NCBI GenBank assembly: GCA_030841245.1
Contig: JAVEDG010000260.1
Span: 1 to 12,100 of the forward strand
Length of the DNA stretch: 12,100 nt
Source: Actinomycetota bacterium
Lineage (GTDB): Bacteria; Actinomycetota; Actinomycetes; JACCUZ01
Reading direction: 5' to 3'
The notes beneath the pieces are model-generated. The model was not told the DNA's origin. It was given only the letters and a program-made list of their open reading frames with translations, and ran no database searches. Both the position numbers and the translations under genes were made by a program. Positions 6,344-12,100 of the stretch are shown in pieces. The first letter of the stretch is position 1; each line of letters opens with the position of its first letter.

Positions 6344-7767
6344 GCGCTGACCCGCCCGGTCGCCATCGCCCGGCGTACGGCGTCGACCGAGCGTGAGACG
6401 TCGTCCTCGTCGGTCGACCAGTTGCTGACCGAGACCCGCAGGATGTCCCTCCCCTGCCACCGCGAGCCGGACATCCACGACGTGCCGTCGGCGATCAGCG
6501 CCGCGGTGACTGCTCGGGTGTTCTCGTCGCTGCCGAAGGCCGCGCAGACCTGGGTGAAGGCGACCTCGTTGACGATCTCGGCGCCGTCGATCTCCGCGAT
6601 GCCCTCCGCGATCTGCCGGGCGCGCAGCGCCAGCCGGTCGACGAGGTCGACCACGCCGGAGCGGCCGAGCGAGCGCAGTGCAGCCCACACCGTGATGCCG
6701 CGAGCGCGCCGGGACAGCTCGGGGACCCGCTCCAGGGGGTCGCCCGGTCCCTCCGCGTGCACGAGGTAGTCGGCGTGCACGCCGAAGGCGCTGCGCACGG
6801 CCGCGCGGTCGGCGACGATCGCGAGCCCGCAGTCGTAGGGCACGTTGAGGGTCTTGTGGGCGTCCGTGGCCCACGAGTCGGCGGACTCGTAGCCGGCGAC
6901 GAGGTGCCGCAGCGACGGCGACGCACCCGCCCAGAGCCCGAAGGCCCCGTCCACGTGCACCCACGCGTCGTGCTCGTGGGCCACCGCCGTGGCCTCCGCG
7001 ATCGGGTCGAACGCTCCCGAGTGCACGTTGCCGGCCTGCAGGCACACGATGGCCGGTCCGGTGCCCTCCGCCAGTGCGGCGCGCAAGGCGTCGACCCGCA
7101 GCCTGCCCTGGTCGTCGGTCGCGACCGGCCGCGGGGCGCCGAGGCCGAGGTAGCGCAGCGCCAGGTCGACGGTGTCGTGTCGCTCGGCCCCGACGAGCAC
7201 CCGGACACGCGGCCCGCCGGTCAGCCCGTCGCGGTCCAGGTCCCACCCGGCGTCGGTCAGCACCCGCTGGCGGCCGGCGGCCAGGCCGGTGAAGTTGGCC
7301 ATGGTGGCGCCCGTGACGAACCCGACGGACGCGTCGGAGGGCAGGCCGAGCAGGTCGAGCAACCACGAACCGGCTGCCTCTTCGATGGCGACCGCTGCGG
7401 GTGTGGCGTAACGCATCCCGGAGTTCTGGTCCCAGGTGCTCGTCAGCCAGTCCGCGGCGAGCGCCGCGGGCAGCGCGCCACCGATCACCCAGCCGAAGAA
7501 GCGACCCGAGCCCATCGCCATCAGACCGGGCTCGGCCGCCGCCGCGAGCTCGTCGACCACGGAGGCGGCATCGCTGGGTCCCTCGGGGACCGGGCCGCCG
7601 ACGACGGCCAACACCTCGTCCGCGTTCTGCCTCGGCGGCACCGGGCGGTCGGGCAGCGCGGTGAGCCAGCCGCGGGCGTGCTCCACCGCCCTGGCCAGGG
7701 CGGCGTCGTAGTCGAGCGAGCGCGCAGTCACCCGGTCACTGTGCCGGTCCACGGTCGGTCCTGTCAC
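6340..7767 (-). CDS. Pyridoxal-phosphate-dependent group II decarboxylase-like protein
   Basis: A 475-aa fold-type I PLP enzyme of the aromatic-L-amino-acid/glutamate decarboxylase (group II) family. The internal aldimine lysine is K305 in DAHKTLNVPYDCG. D273 in HVDGAFGLWA would bind the pyridine nitrogen. H197 (ERHDTV) fits the ring-stacking position, and VTGATMANFTGL (151-162) is the phosphate-binding segment. SRRARG near 352-357 and AALRSLGR near 362-369 are family hallmarks. The substrate is not predictable, and some members are annotated as aminotransferases. The frame stays open upstream to 8103, but that part is antisense to the GNAT gene. The GTG at 7767 (MTGPTVDRHSD) is the most plausible start, although no clear Shine-Dalgarno site precedes it. 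GTG at 7731 is an alternative. Its stop codon shares the bases CTAG (6340-6343) with the convergent GHKL gene. Confidence 0.86.
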   Translation of the reverse strand: MTGPTVDRHSDRVTARSLDYDAALARAVEHARGWLTALPDRPVPPRQNADEVLAVVGGPVPEGPSDAASVVDELAAAAEPGLMAMGSGRFFGWVIGGALPAALAADWLTSTWDQNSGMRYATPAAVAIEEAAGSWLLDLLGLPSDASVGFVTGATMANFTGLAAGRQRVLTDAGWDLDRDGLTGGPRVRVLVGAERHDTVDLALRYLGLGAPRPVATDDQGRLRVDALRAALAEGTGPAIVCLQAGNVHSGAFDPIAEATAVAHEHDAWVHVDGAFGLWAGASPSLRHLVAGYESADSWATDAHKTLNVPYDCGLAIVADRAAVRSAFGVHADYLVHAEGPGDPLERVPELSRRARGITVWAALRSLGRSGVVDLVDRLALRARQIAEGIAEIDGAEIVNEVAFTQVCAAFGSDENTRAVTAALIADGTSWMSGSRWQGRDILRVSVSNWSTDEDDVSRSVDAVRRAMATGRVSA

Positions 7768-7783
7768 TCGATCGACGCCGGTT

Positions 7784-7823
7784 GCCGCGATATTGCCTGG
7801 CGTCGCACCGCGGCGATATTCCC
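7784..7823. repeat. Two direct GCGATATT repeats in the divergent decarboxylase/GNAT spacer
   Basis: The octamer GCGATATT occurs at 7787-7794 and 7813-7820, in the similar contexts GCCGCGATATTGCC and GCGGCGATATTCCC. Their 26-base spacing is close to two and a half helical turns. They lie in the 93-base gap between the divergent genes starting at 7767 and 7861, and stand out as AT-rich islands in GC-rich DNA. They could be operator half sites or -10 regions. No known regulator is recognised. Confidence 0.45.
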
Positions 7824-7860
7824 TCGCGCCGCGCCGCGTCGAGGGGTTCTCTAGACCTCC

Positions 7861-8853
7861 GTGGACACCAGATGGTTCCCGCAGGGGCAGATGGACGATG
7901 CGAGCGCCGCCGGCGCGGTCAGCGTCCTCGAGGCCGCGCGCGAGGTGGACAAGCCGCACCGACCGGGACACATCCTTGCGGAGTTCCAGGCCTGGGTCGG
8001 CTGCGGCTGGGACGGGGACGTCCCGCACTTCGCCCTCGGGAGCGAGGACGGCAAGGTCGTCGCCCTCGCCGAGATGATGCTGCCGTCCTGGGACAACCGG
8101 CATCTCTGCCTGGTCGACCTGGTGGTCGACCCGCGTTCGCGCGAGCGCGGCGTCGGGACGGCGCTGCTCGAGGCCGTCATGGAGCGGGCCCGATCAACCA
8201 GTCGCAGCACGCTGGTCACCGACAGCCTGGAGCAACCCGCGCCGGTCGCGCTGGCCAAGAGGTTCGGCCTGACCCAGGTGTCGGTCGAGCAAGCGCGTCG
8301 GCAGGACCTGGGCGGGCTCGACCGGGAGGCGCTGCGGGAGGCGTTGAAGGAGGCGTCGGCACACGCCGACGGCTACGACCTGGAGCGAATGCCACGCATC
8401 GTCCCGGAGGAGATGGCGCCGGACGTGGTCGCGCTCAACGCGGCGATCAACGACGCACCGGTCGACGGGCTCGACCTCGAGGACGAGGTGTTCAGCGTGG
8501 AACGGCTGCGCGTCTTCGAGCGGACCCAGGTCACGCTGGGCCGGCGCACTTATCGGCTCGCCGCCCGCGAGAGGTCGAGCGGTCTGCTGGCCGGCCACAC
8601 GGTGATGGCGATCTCTGCGCAGCAGCCGTGGCACGCCTCGCAGTACGACACCAGCGTGGTGGTGGCCCACCGTGGTCACCGGCTGGGCCTGCTCCTCAAG
8701 CTGGAGATGCTGCGCTGGCTCGAGGAGTGCGAGCCGCAGGTGCGATACATCGACACCTGGAACACCGCCTCCAACGACTACATGGTCTCGGTGAACGCAC
8801 GGCTGGGCTACCGGCTGACCGAGACGGTGATCGCCTGGCAAGGCGGCCTCTGA
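7861..8853 (+). CDS. Tandem GNAT-family N-acetyltransferase
   Basis: A 330-aa protein with two GNAT folds in a row, as in mycothiol synthase and several actinobacterial acetyltransferases. The N-terminal copy shows the acetyl-CoA loop in VVDPRSRERGVGTALLEAV (88-106), followed by a degenerate C-terminal half (AKRFGLTQVSV). The second copy is better conserved: VVVAHRGHRLGLLLKLEML (266-284) is motif A with the pyrophosphate loop, and NTASNDYMVSVNARLGYRL (301-319) is the classic motif B. The second domain is therefore the likely catalytic one, and the first may be structural. The acceptor substrate is unknown. It does not look like MshD itself, because the central sequence differs and no mycothiol genes are nearby. 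The start is GTG at 7861, with only a distant GAGGGG upstream. ATG at 7891, with AGGGG three bases before it, would shorten the first strand and is less likely. Confidence 0.87.
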   Translation: MDTRWFPQGQMDDASAAGAVSVLEAAREVDKPHRPGHILAEFQAWVGCGWDGDVPHFALGSEDGKVVALAEMMLPSWDNRHLCLVDLVVDPRSRERGVGTALLEAVMERARSTSRSTLVTDSLEQPAPVALAKRFGLTQVSVEQARRQDLGGLDREALREALKEASAHADGYDLERMPRIVPEEMAPDVVALNAAINDAPVDGLDLEDEVFSVERLRVFERTQVTLGRRTYRLAARERSSGLLAGHTVMAISAQQPWHASQYDTSVVVAHRGHRLGLLLKLEMLRWLEECEPQVRYIDTWNTASNDYMVSVNARLGYRLTETVIAWQGGL

Positions 8854-8871
8854 GCCGGCGGCACCTGACTG

Positions 8872-8899
8872 TGTCGAGCCGGGCCGGTACGGGTAGGCG
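8872..8899 (+). promoter_or_regulatory. Candidate promoter for the 98-aa protein
   Basis: TGTCGA at 8872-8877 and TAGGCG at 8894-8899 are separated by 16 bases. They resemble weak -35 and -10 elements of the housekeeping type in GC-rich actinobacteria. A start near 8906 would leave a leader of about 45 bases before the GTG at 8951. Motif match only. Confidence 0.3.
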
Positions 8900-8950
8900 T
8901 GAGACGCAAGCCCGGTGTAGCCGGATCCGCGACAGCGCAGAGGAGCCGCC

Positions 8951-9247
8951 GTGTCGGCGTACGACGTGTTCGTCCCGATCCATCCCCGGGACTCGCTGAC
9001 GTCGACGCGCGATGTCATCGCCCGGGCGTTGAGCGAGTCCGACGAGCTCGAGTCGGCACCCGAGCTCACCGTCGAGGGTCCCGAGTCCGACCACCTGATC
9101 GTCCGGCTGCGGGTCGAGGCTGCGGACGAGGGCTCGGCGGTCGACCGGGCCCGGTCCATCGTGGACGACGCGCTCACCGCGGCCGCCGTCCGCTCCGACT
9201 CGCTCACCATCGGCGAGGTGGAGGCGCGTCCGGCGGAAGACGCGTGA
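8951..9247 (+). CDS. Hypothetical 98-aa protein with predicted ferredoxin-like topology
   Basis: I do not recognise the family. The start is GTG at 8951, well supported by AGGAG five bases upstream. The chain is acidic, without cysteine and without membrane segments or a signal peptide, so it is probably cytoplasmic. Read by eye, the order is strand (YDVFVPI), helix (STRDVIARALSES), strand (PELTVEG), strand (DHLIVRLRVEAA), helix (SAVDRARSIVDDALTAAAV), strand (LTIGEVEAR). This beta-alpha-beta-beta-alpha-beta order is that of small ferredoxin-like or ACT-like folds. It sits 97 bases after the GNAT gene in the same direction, with its own promoter candidate, and is followed by a hairpin terminator. 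Nothing in the context says what it does. It is almost certainly a real gene because of its start signal, composition and amphipathic pattern. Confidence 0.72.
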   Translation: MSAYDVFVPIHPRDSLTSTRDVIARALSESDELESAPELTVEGPESDHLIVRLRVEAADEGSAVDRARSIVDDALTAAAVRSDSLTIGEVEARPAEDA

Positions 9248-9285
9248 ACGGCAGCCGACGAATGTCGACCTGCCGACACGGGAGA

Positions 9286-9320
9286 GAAGGTCCTGCGCGG
9301 CTGACGCCGGCAGGACCTTC
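9286..9320. terminator. Bidirectional hairpin terminator between convergent genes
   Basis: GAAGGTCCTGC at 9286-9296 pairs perfectly with GCAGGACCTTC at 9310-9320. The stem can be extended inward by CGG/CCG (9298-9300 with 9307-9309) across one bulged G. It lies between the stop of the 98-aa gene (9247) and the stop of the leftward two-TM gene (9344), so it can end transcription from both sides. There is no long U run on either strand. Confidence 0.8.
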
Positions 9321-9343
9321 CCGGTCCGACTCACGTCCCCGGT

Positions 9344-9934
9344 TTACGGTTCGACGGTCGCCGGGGTCCGCGAGCCGAGGTGGTGGAACAGCTCGTCCTC
9401 GACGGTGACGCGGCGGCTGTGCACGAAGCCGAGCGCTGCGAGGAGCAGGAACAGCCCGGCACCGATGAAGGCGGCGATGGCTGCGATGAACGCGATCTGG
9501 CCCATCTTCCCGAACGCGTAGGCGTTGAGCAGCAGGCCACGCAGGGTCTCACCCTTGAACACGGTGGCGACCGTGCCCTGGAGCTTCACGTTCGTCGGGT
9601 CCGCCATGGCTGCAGCGGACACCTGCGAGTAGGTCTTGCCACCGGTCATCTCGTTGATGTGCACGGCGATGAAGTGGTCGGCGTAGGCCTTCGCCTGGTC
9701 ACCGGTCGTGAGCTGCTGGCCGGCGTACTGGTTGAGGAACGGGCCGATCTCCTTGGGCTTGAGGCCCTCGTCGCCGGCCTTCGGGAAGTAGATCTGCTGG
9801 GCTGCGAGCTGGCTGTGCACCTGGGTGTCGATGAACGTGTGGGCCCAGGTGAGCAGTCCACCGGCGACAAGCAGGACAGCCGCGAGGAGAAGCCCTCCTG
9901 TGCTGATGAGTGTGTCGAACGTCTTACGGCGCAT
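9344..9934 (-). CDS. Two-TM membrane protein of the family often labelled 'aromatic ring-opening dioxygenase LigA'
   Basis: A 196-aa protein with an N-terminal membrane helix (about residues 11-31), an exposed middle domain of about 110 residues, and a second helix (146-171) before a short basic tail. Conserved-looking stretches are QLAAQQIYFP (42-51), NQYAGQQLTTGDQAKAYADH (68-87), INEMTGGKTYSQVSAAAMAD (93-112) and FKGETLRGLLLNAYAF (126-141). From memory, many actinobacterial proteins with these stretches carry the name 'LigA'. Nothing here resembles an extradiol dioxygenase, so that name is misleading and the function is unknown. With both termini inside, the middle domain would face outward. 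The start at ATG 9934 is very well supported by AAGGAGG six bases upstream. Upstream in-frame codons to 9964 are less likely. A DosR-box-like palindrome lies 143 bases upstream. Confidence 0.85.
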   Translation of the reverse strand: MRRKTFDTLISTGGLLLAAVLLVAGGLLTWAHTFIDTQVHSQLAAQQIYFPKAGDEGLKPKEIGPFLNQYAGQQLTTGDQAKAYADHFIAVHINEMTGGKTYSQVSAAAMADPTNVKLQGTVATVFKGETLRGLLLNAYAFGKMGQIAFIAAIAAFIGAGLFLLLAALGFVHSRRVTVEDELFHHLGSRTPATVEP

Positions 9935-9996
9935 GATGTGCCTCCTTATTCCAACGGCCGGCATCTTGCGCCGACCACATTCCGTCGAACCTGACG

Positions 9997-10002
9997 TTCA
10001 TA
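9997..10002 (-). promoter_or_regulatory. Candidate -10 element for the two-TM membrane protein
   Basis: On the minus strand, TATGAA (bases 10002-9997) is the most -10-like, AT-rich hexamer in the 203-base gap upstream of the ATG at 9934. No good -35 hexamer is seen, which would fit an activator-dependent promoter. Transcription would begin near 9990. Weak evidence, from composition and position only. Confidence 0.25.
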
Positions 10003-10076
10003 AGACTCGGCCTCGCGACCGTGCGCCGTCCGGAGGCGGAGGTCACCCGCTCGGCGGCCAGGAGGGTCGGTTCCAC

Positions 10077-10090
10077 GGGACCTTGGTCCC
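10077..10090. promoter_or_regulatory. Perfect 14-bp palindrome resembling a DosR/DevR box
   Basis: GGGACCTTGGTCCC reads the same on both strands apart from the central TT/AA, with six-base arms. The mycobacterial DosR (DevR) consensus core is GGGACTWWAGTCCC. This site differs only by a symmetric T-to-C and A-to-G exchange. TCC (10072-10074) and GGA (10094-10096) add an outer symmetric pair. It lies in the gap between the ends of the leftward helicase gene and the leftward two-TM gene, upstream of the latter. A two-base loop makes a hairpin terminator unlikely. Confidence 0.5.
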
Positions 10091-10137
10091 TTCGGAGCGT
10101 GTGCCGCCGGCTCAGTCGTGCTCGTCGGGGCGGCGCG

Positions 10138-12100
10138 CTACGCAGCCGCGGCGAGCGCGAACGGCAGCACGGACGGGGCTCCGTGGCGACGCAGCAGCGC
10201 GCCCGCGACGGTCAGCGTCCAGCGGGAGTCCAGCAGGTCGTCGACGAGCAGGACGGGCCCGCCCATGGCGGACAGCCGTTCCGCGAGCCCGGCCGGGACG
10301 GTGAACCGGTCGTGCACGGCCGCCAGCCGGAACGCGCTGTTGCCACCCGGCCCACCGCTCGGCTGCTGCGTCGTCAGGCCGAGCGAGCCCAGGTCATCGA
10401 GCCGACCCAATGACGCGAGGTGCCGGGCCACCGACCCGACGAGAACAGGGCGCGACACCGACGGCACGGCGACGACCGCAACCGGTCGCTGTGCCCAGCG
10501 CCACCCGGCCAGCACCTCGACGCAGGCGGCCAGCAGCCGCTCGTCGGCCGAGGAGTCGGGACTGTCGGGCGCGAGGACGGCACGGAGTTGCTGACCCCAC
10601 CCGAGATCGGTGAGCCGGCCGACCACACGGCCCTCCTCGACCCGCTCGTCCGCCCCGATCCGCCCGTGCAGCGCGACGCCCAGTCGCGGCATCCCGGTGG
10701 GCCACTGGACGCGCGGTTCGACCGGGACGCCGACGCGGGACAACCGGCGTCCTGCAGCCTGGACCGCACCGTCGGGGACGGTCTCGTCGTACCACTGTCC
10801 CGCGCACCGGTCGCAGCGACCGCAGTCGGCCGCGCTCGGGTCGTCGAGTGCGTCCTGCAGGAAGCGCATCCGGCAGCCCGGGGTCTGCAGGTAGGCGAGC
10901 ATCGCGGCCGCCTCGGCCTCCCGCGTGGCGGAGACCCGGTCGTAGCGGACGGCGTCGTAGTGCCACGGGCGACCGGTCGCGGCCCAGCCGCCGCTGACCC
11001 GGCGTACGGCACCGTCGACGTCGAGCACCTTGAGCAGCAGCTCCAGCCGGGTGCGACGGACGTCGGCCACCGTCTCGAGGGCGGCGGTCGACATCGGTGC
11101 TTCGGACGCCTCCAGTGCTGTGATCACGGCGTCGGCATCGGGCTGGCGGGGCATCGACGCGGTCGCGAAGTAGTGCCAGATGTCGCGGTCCGCCACAGCG
11201 GGCAGCAACAGGACGTCGGCTCGCTCCGTGGCCCGCCCGGCCCGCCCGACCTGCTGGTAGTAGGCGACTGGCGACGACGGGGCACCGAGGTGGACCACGA
11301 AACCGAGGTCCGGTTTGTCGAAGCCCATCCCGAGAGCGCTGGTCGCGACGAGCGCCTTGAGCGAGTTGTCGCGCAGCGCCTGTTCCAGCTCCAGCCGGTC
11401 GGCCGGGTCGGTGCGACCCGTGTAGGCACGTACGTCGTGACCGGCCTCACGGAGCAGCGTCGCCGTGTCCTCAGCGGCCGACACGGTCAACGTGTAGACG
11501 ATTCCCGAGCCCGGGAGATCGCCGAGCCGCGCGGAGAGCCAGCCGAGCCTGGCGTCCGGTGTCGGCAGGTCAAGGACACCCAGGCGGAGGCTGTCGCGGG
11601 CCAGGGAGCCCCGCACCGTCCGCACCGGCGCTCCCCCGGCTCCGAGCTGCTCCACGACATCGTCGACCACTCTCGCGTTGGCCGTCGCGGTGGTGGCGAG
11701 GACGGGCCGGCCCACCGGCAGCTCGCTGAGCAGGTCGCGGATCCGCCGGTAGTCGGGTCGGAAGTCGTGCCCCCAGTCGCTGATGCAGTGCGCCTCGTCG
11801 ACGACCAGCAACCCGGTCTGCTCGGCCAATCTCGGCAGCTGCTCCTCGCGGAACCGCGGGTTGTTCAGCCGCTCGGGGCTGACGAGCAGCAGGTCGACCT
11901 CGTCAGCAGCCAGGGCCGCACCGATCTCGCCCCACTCCTCGGCGTTGGCCGAGTTGATGCTCAACGCCCGCAGCCCTGCTCGTCGGGCCGCCTCGACCTG
12001 GTCGCGCATCAGGGCCAGCAGCGGCGACACGATCAGCGTCGGGCCGCCGCCGCGCGCCCGGACCAGCGCCGTGGCGACGAAGTAGACGGCCGACTTTCCC
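10138..12100 (-). CDS. RecQ-family ATP-dependent DNA helicase with C-terminal phosphoribosyltransferase-like domain (5' partial)
   Basis: A superfamily 2, 3'-5' DNA helicase whose N-terminus lies beyond the window. 653 residues are visible, beginning inside Walker A (GKSAVYF). Numbered from V1 at 12030, motif II is VVDEAHCISDWGHDFRPDYR (76-95), the RecQ hallmark with its aromatic-rich loop. Motif III is LATTATAN (111-118). Motifs V and VI are VATSALGMGFDKPDLGFVVH (228-247) and YYQQVGRAGR (257-266). Zinc ligands C386, C403, C406 and C409 follow. There is no HRDC domain. Instead, residues of about 436-630 end in GPVLLVDDLLDSRWTLTVAG, a phosphoribosyltransferase-type PRPP-loop segment in which the usual TTG-T is altered to DSRWT. 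I therefore avoid the symbol recQ. The domain's role is unknown; it may bind a nucleotide or simply be structural. The stop is TAG at 10140-10138. Confidence 0.9.
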   Translation of the reverse strand, partial: GKSAVYFVATALVRARGGGPTLIVSPLLALMRDQVEAARRAGLRALSINSANAEEWGEIGAALAADEVDLLLVSPERLNNPRFREEQLPRLAEQTGLLVVDEAHCISDWGHDFRPDYRRIRDLLSELPVGRPVLATTATANARVVDDVVEQLGAGGAPVRTVRGSLARDSLRLGVLDLPTPDARLGWLSARLGDLPGSGIVYTLTVSAAEDTATLLREAGHDVRAYTGRTDPADRLELEQALRDNSLKALVATSALGMGFDKPDLGFVVHLGAPSSPVAYYQQVGRAGRATERADVLLLPAVADRDIWHYFATASMPRQPDADAVITALEASEAPMSTAALETVADVRRTRLELLLKVLDVDGAVRRVSGGWAATGRPWHYDAVRYDRVSATREAEAAAMLAYLQTPGCRMRFLQDALDDPSAADCGRCDRCAGQWYDETVPDGAVQAAGRRLSRVGVPVEPRVQWPTGMPRLGVALHGRIGADERVEEGRVVGRLTDLGWGQQLRAVLAPDSPDSSADERLLAACVEVLAGWRWAQRPVAVVAVPSVSRPVLVGSVARHLASLGRLDDLGSLGLTTQQPSGGPGGNSAFRLAAVHDRFTVPAGLAERLSAMGGPVLLVDDLLDSRWTLTVAGALLRRHGAPSVLPFALAAAA

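Noticed and set aside
6757..7854. 365-residue plus-strand frame opposite the decarboxylase-like gene
   Set aside because: Arg/Gly/Val-rich shadow; the minus strand shows the PLP lysine and other family motifs.
7768..8103. N-terminal extension of the decarboxylase-like protein (open frame to 8103 on the minus strand)
   Set aside because: The extra 112 codons lie antisense to the start of the well-supported GNAT gene and have no family resemblance; the known fold begins after 7767.
1..12100. CRISPR arrays, tRNA or rRNA genes, insertion sequences, toxin-antitoxin or phage-defence modules
   Set aside because: None of the characteristic repeats, cloverleaf sequences, transposase motifs or paired small genes were found in reading the window. 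The RecQ-PRTase gene is most simply a repair helicase, not a defence gene.

Overview
The window is high-GC, densely packed chromosomal DNA from an actinobacterium. GTG starts are frequent, intergenic gaps are short, and the parE paralogue is divergent from a small CxxC zinc protein (DUF7455 type), an arrangement typical of Actinobacteria. The LigA-named two-TM membrane protein and the style of the tandem GNAT protein also fit. Nocardioidaceae (Nocardioides or a relative) is my best guess, as inference only.

Layout. The left edge holds an ATZ/TRZ-type amidohydrolase (+), possibly cut at its 5' end. It converges on a run of four leftward genes: parE (topoisomerase IV subunit B), a membrane-anchored HExxH protein overlapping the parE 3' end, a small one-TM protein, and a PNPOx-like flavin/F420 split-barrel protein. 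To the right of parE lies a 361-base divergent spacer, followed by the DUF7455-like zinc protein (+) and a strong hairpin terminator. Next comes a small, degenerate SpoIIAB/RsbW-like GHKL ATPase (+), whose stop codon shares the tetramer CTAG with the stop of a PLP-dependent group II decarboxylase-like enzyme (-). That enzyme is divergent from a tandem GNAT acetyltransferase (+), which is followed by a 98-aa protein of unknown function (+) with a predicted ferredoxin-like topology. A hairpin, probably a two-way terminator, separates this from a two-TM protein (-) of the family often mislabelled 'aromatic ring-opening dioxygenase LigA'. The right edge is a 5'-truncated RecQ-family helicase (-) with a C-terminal phosphoribosyltransferase-like domain.

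How the genes work together. Only the topoisomerase/DUF7455 pair looks like a conserved neighbourhood; parE and RecQ both act on DNA but are far apart. The other genes look like independent housekeeping or stress-related genes. I see no mobile element, CRISPR array, tRNA, rRNA, toxin-antitoxin or defence island.

The features most worth a second look are a DosR/DevR-box-like palindrome upstream of the two-TM protein, the degenerate GHKL protein, the RecQ-PRTase fusion, the HExxH protein overlapping parE, and an ECF-type promoter candidate in front of the DUF7455 gene. I do not find convincing evidence of a new multi-gene system here.
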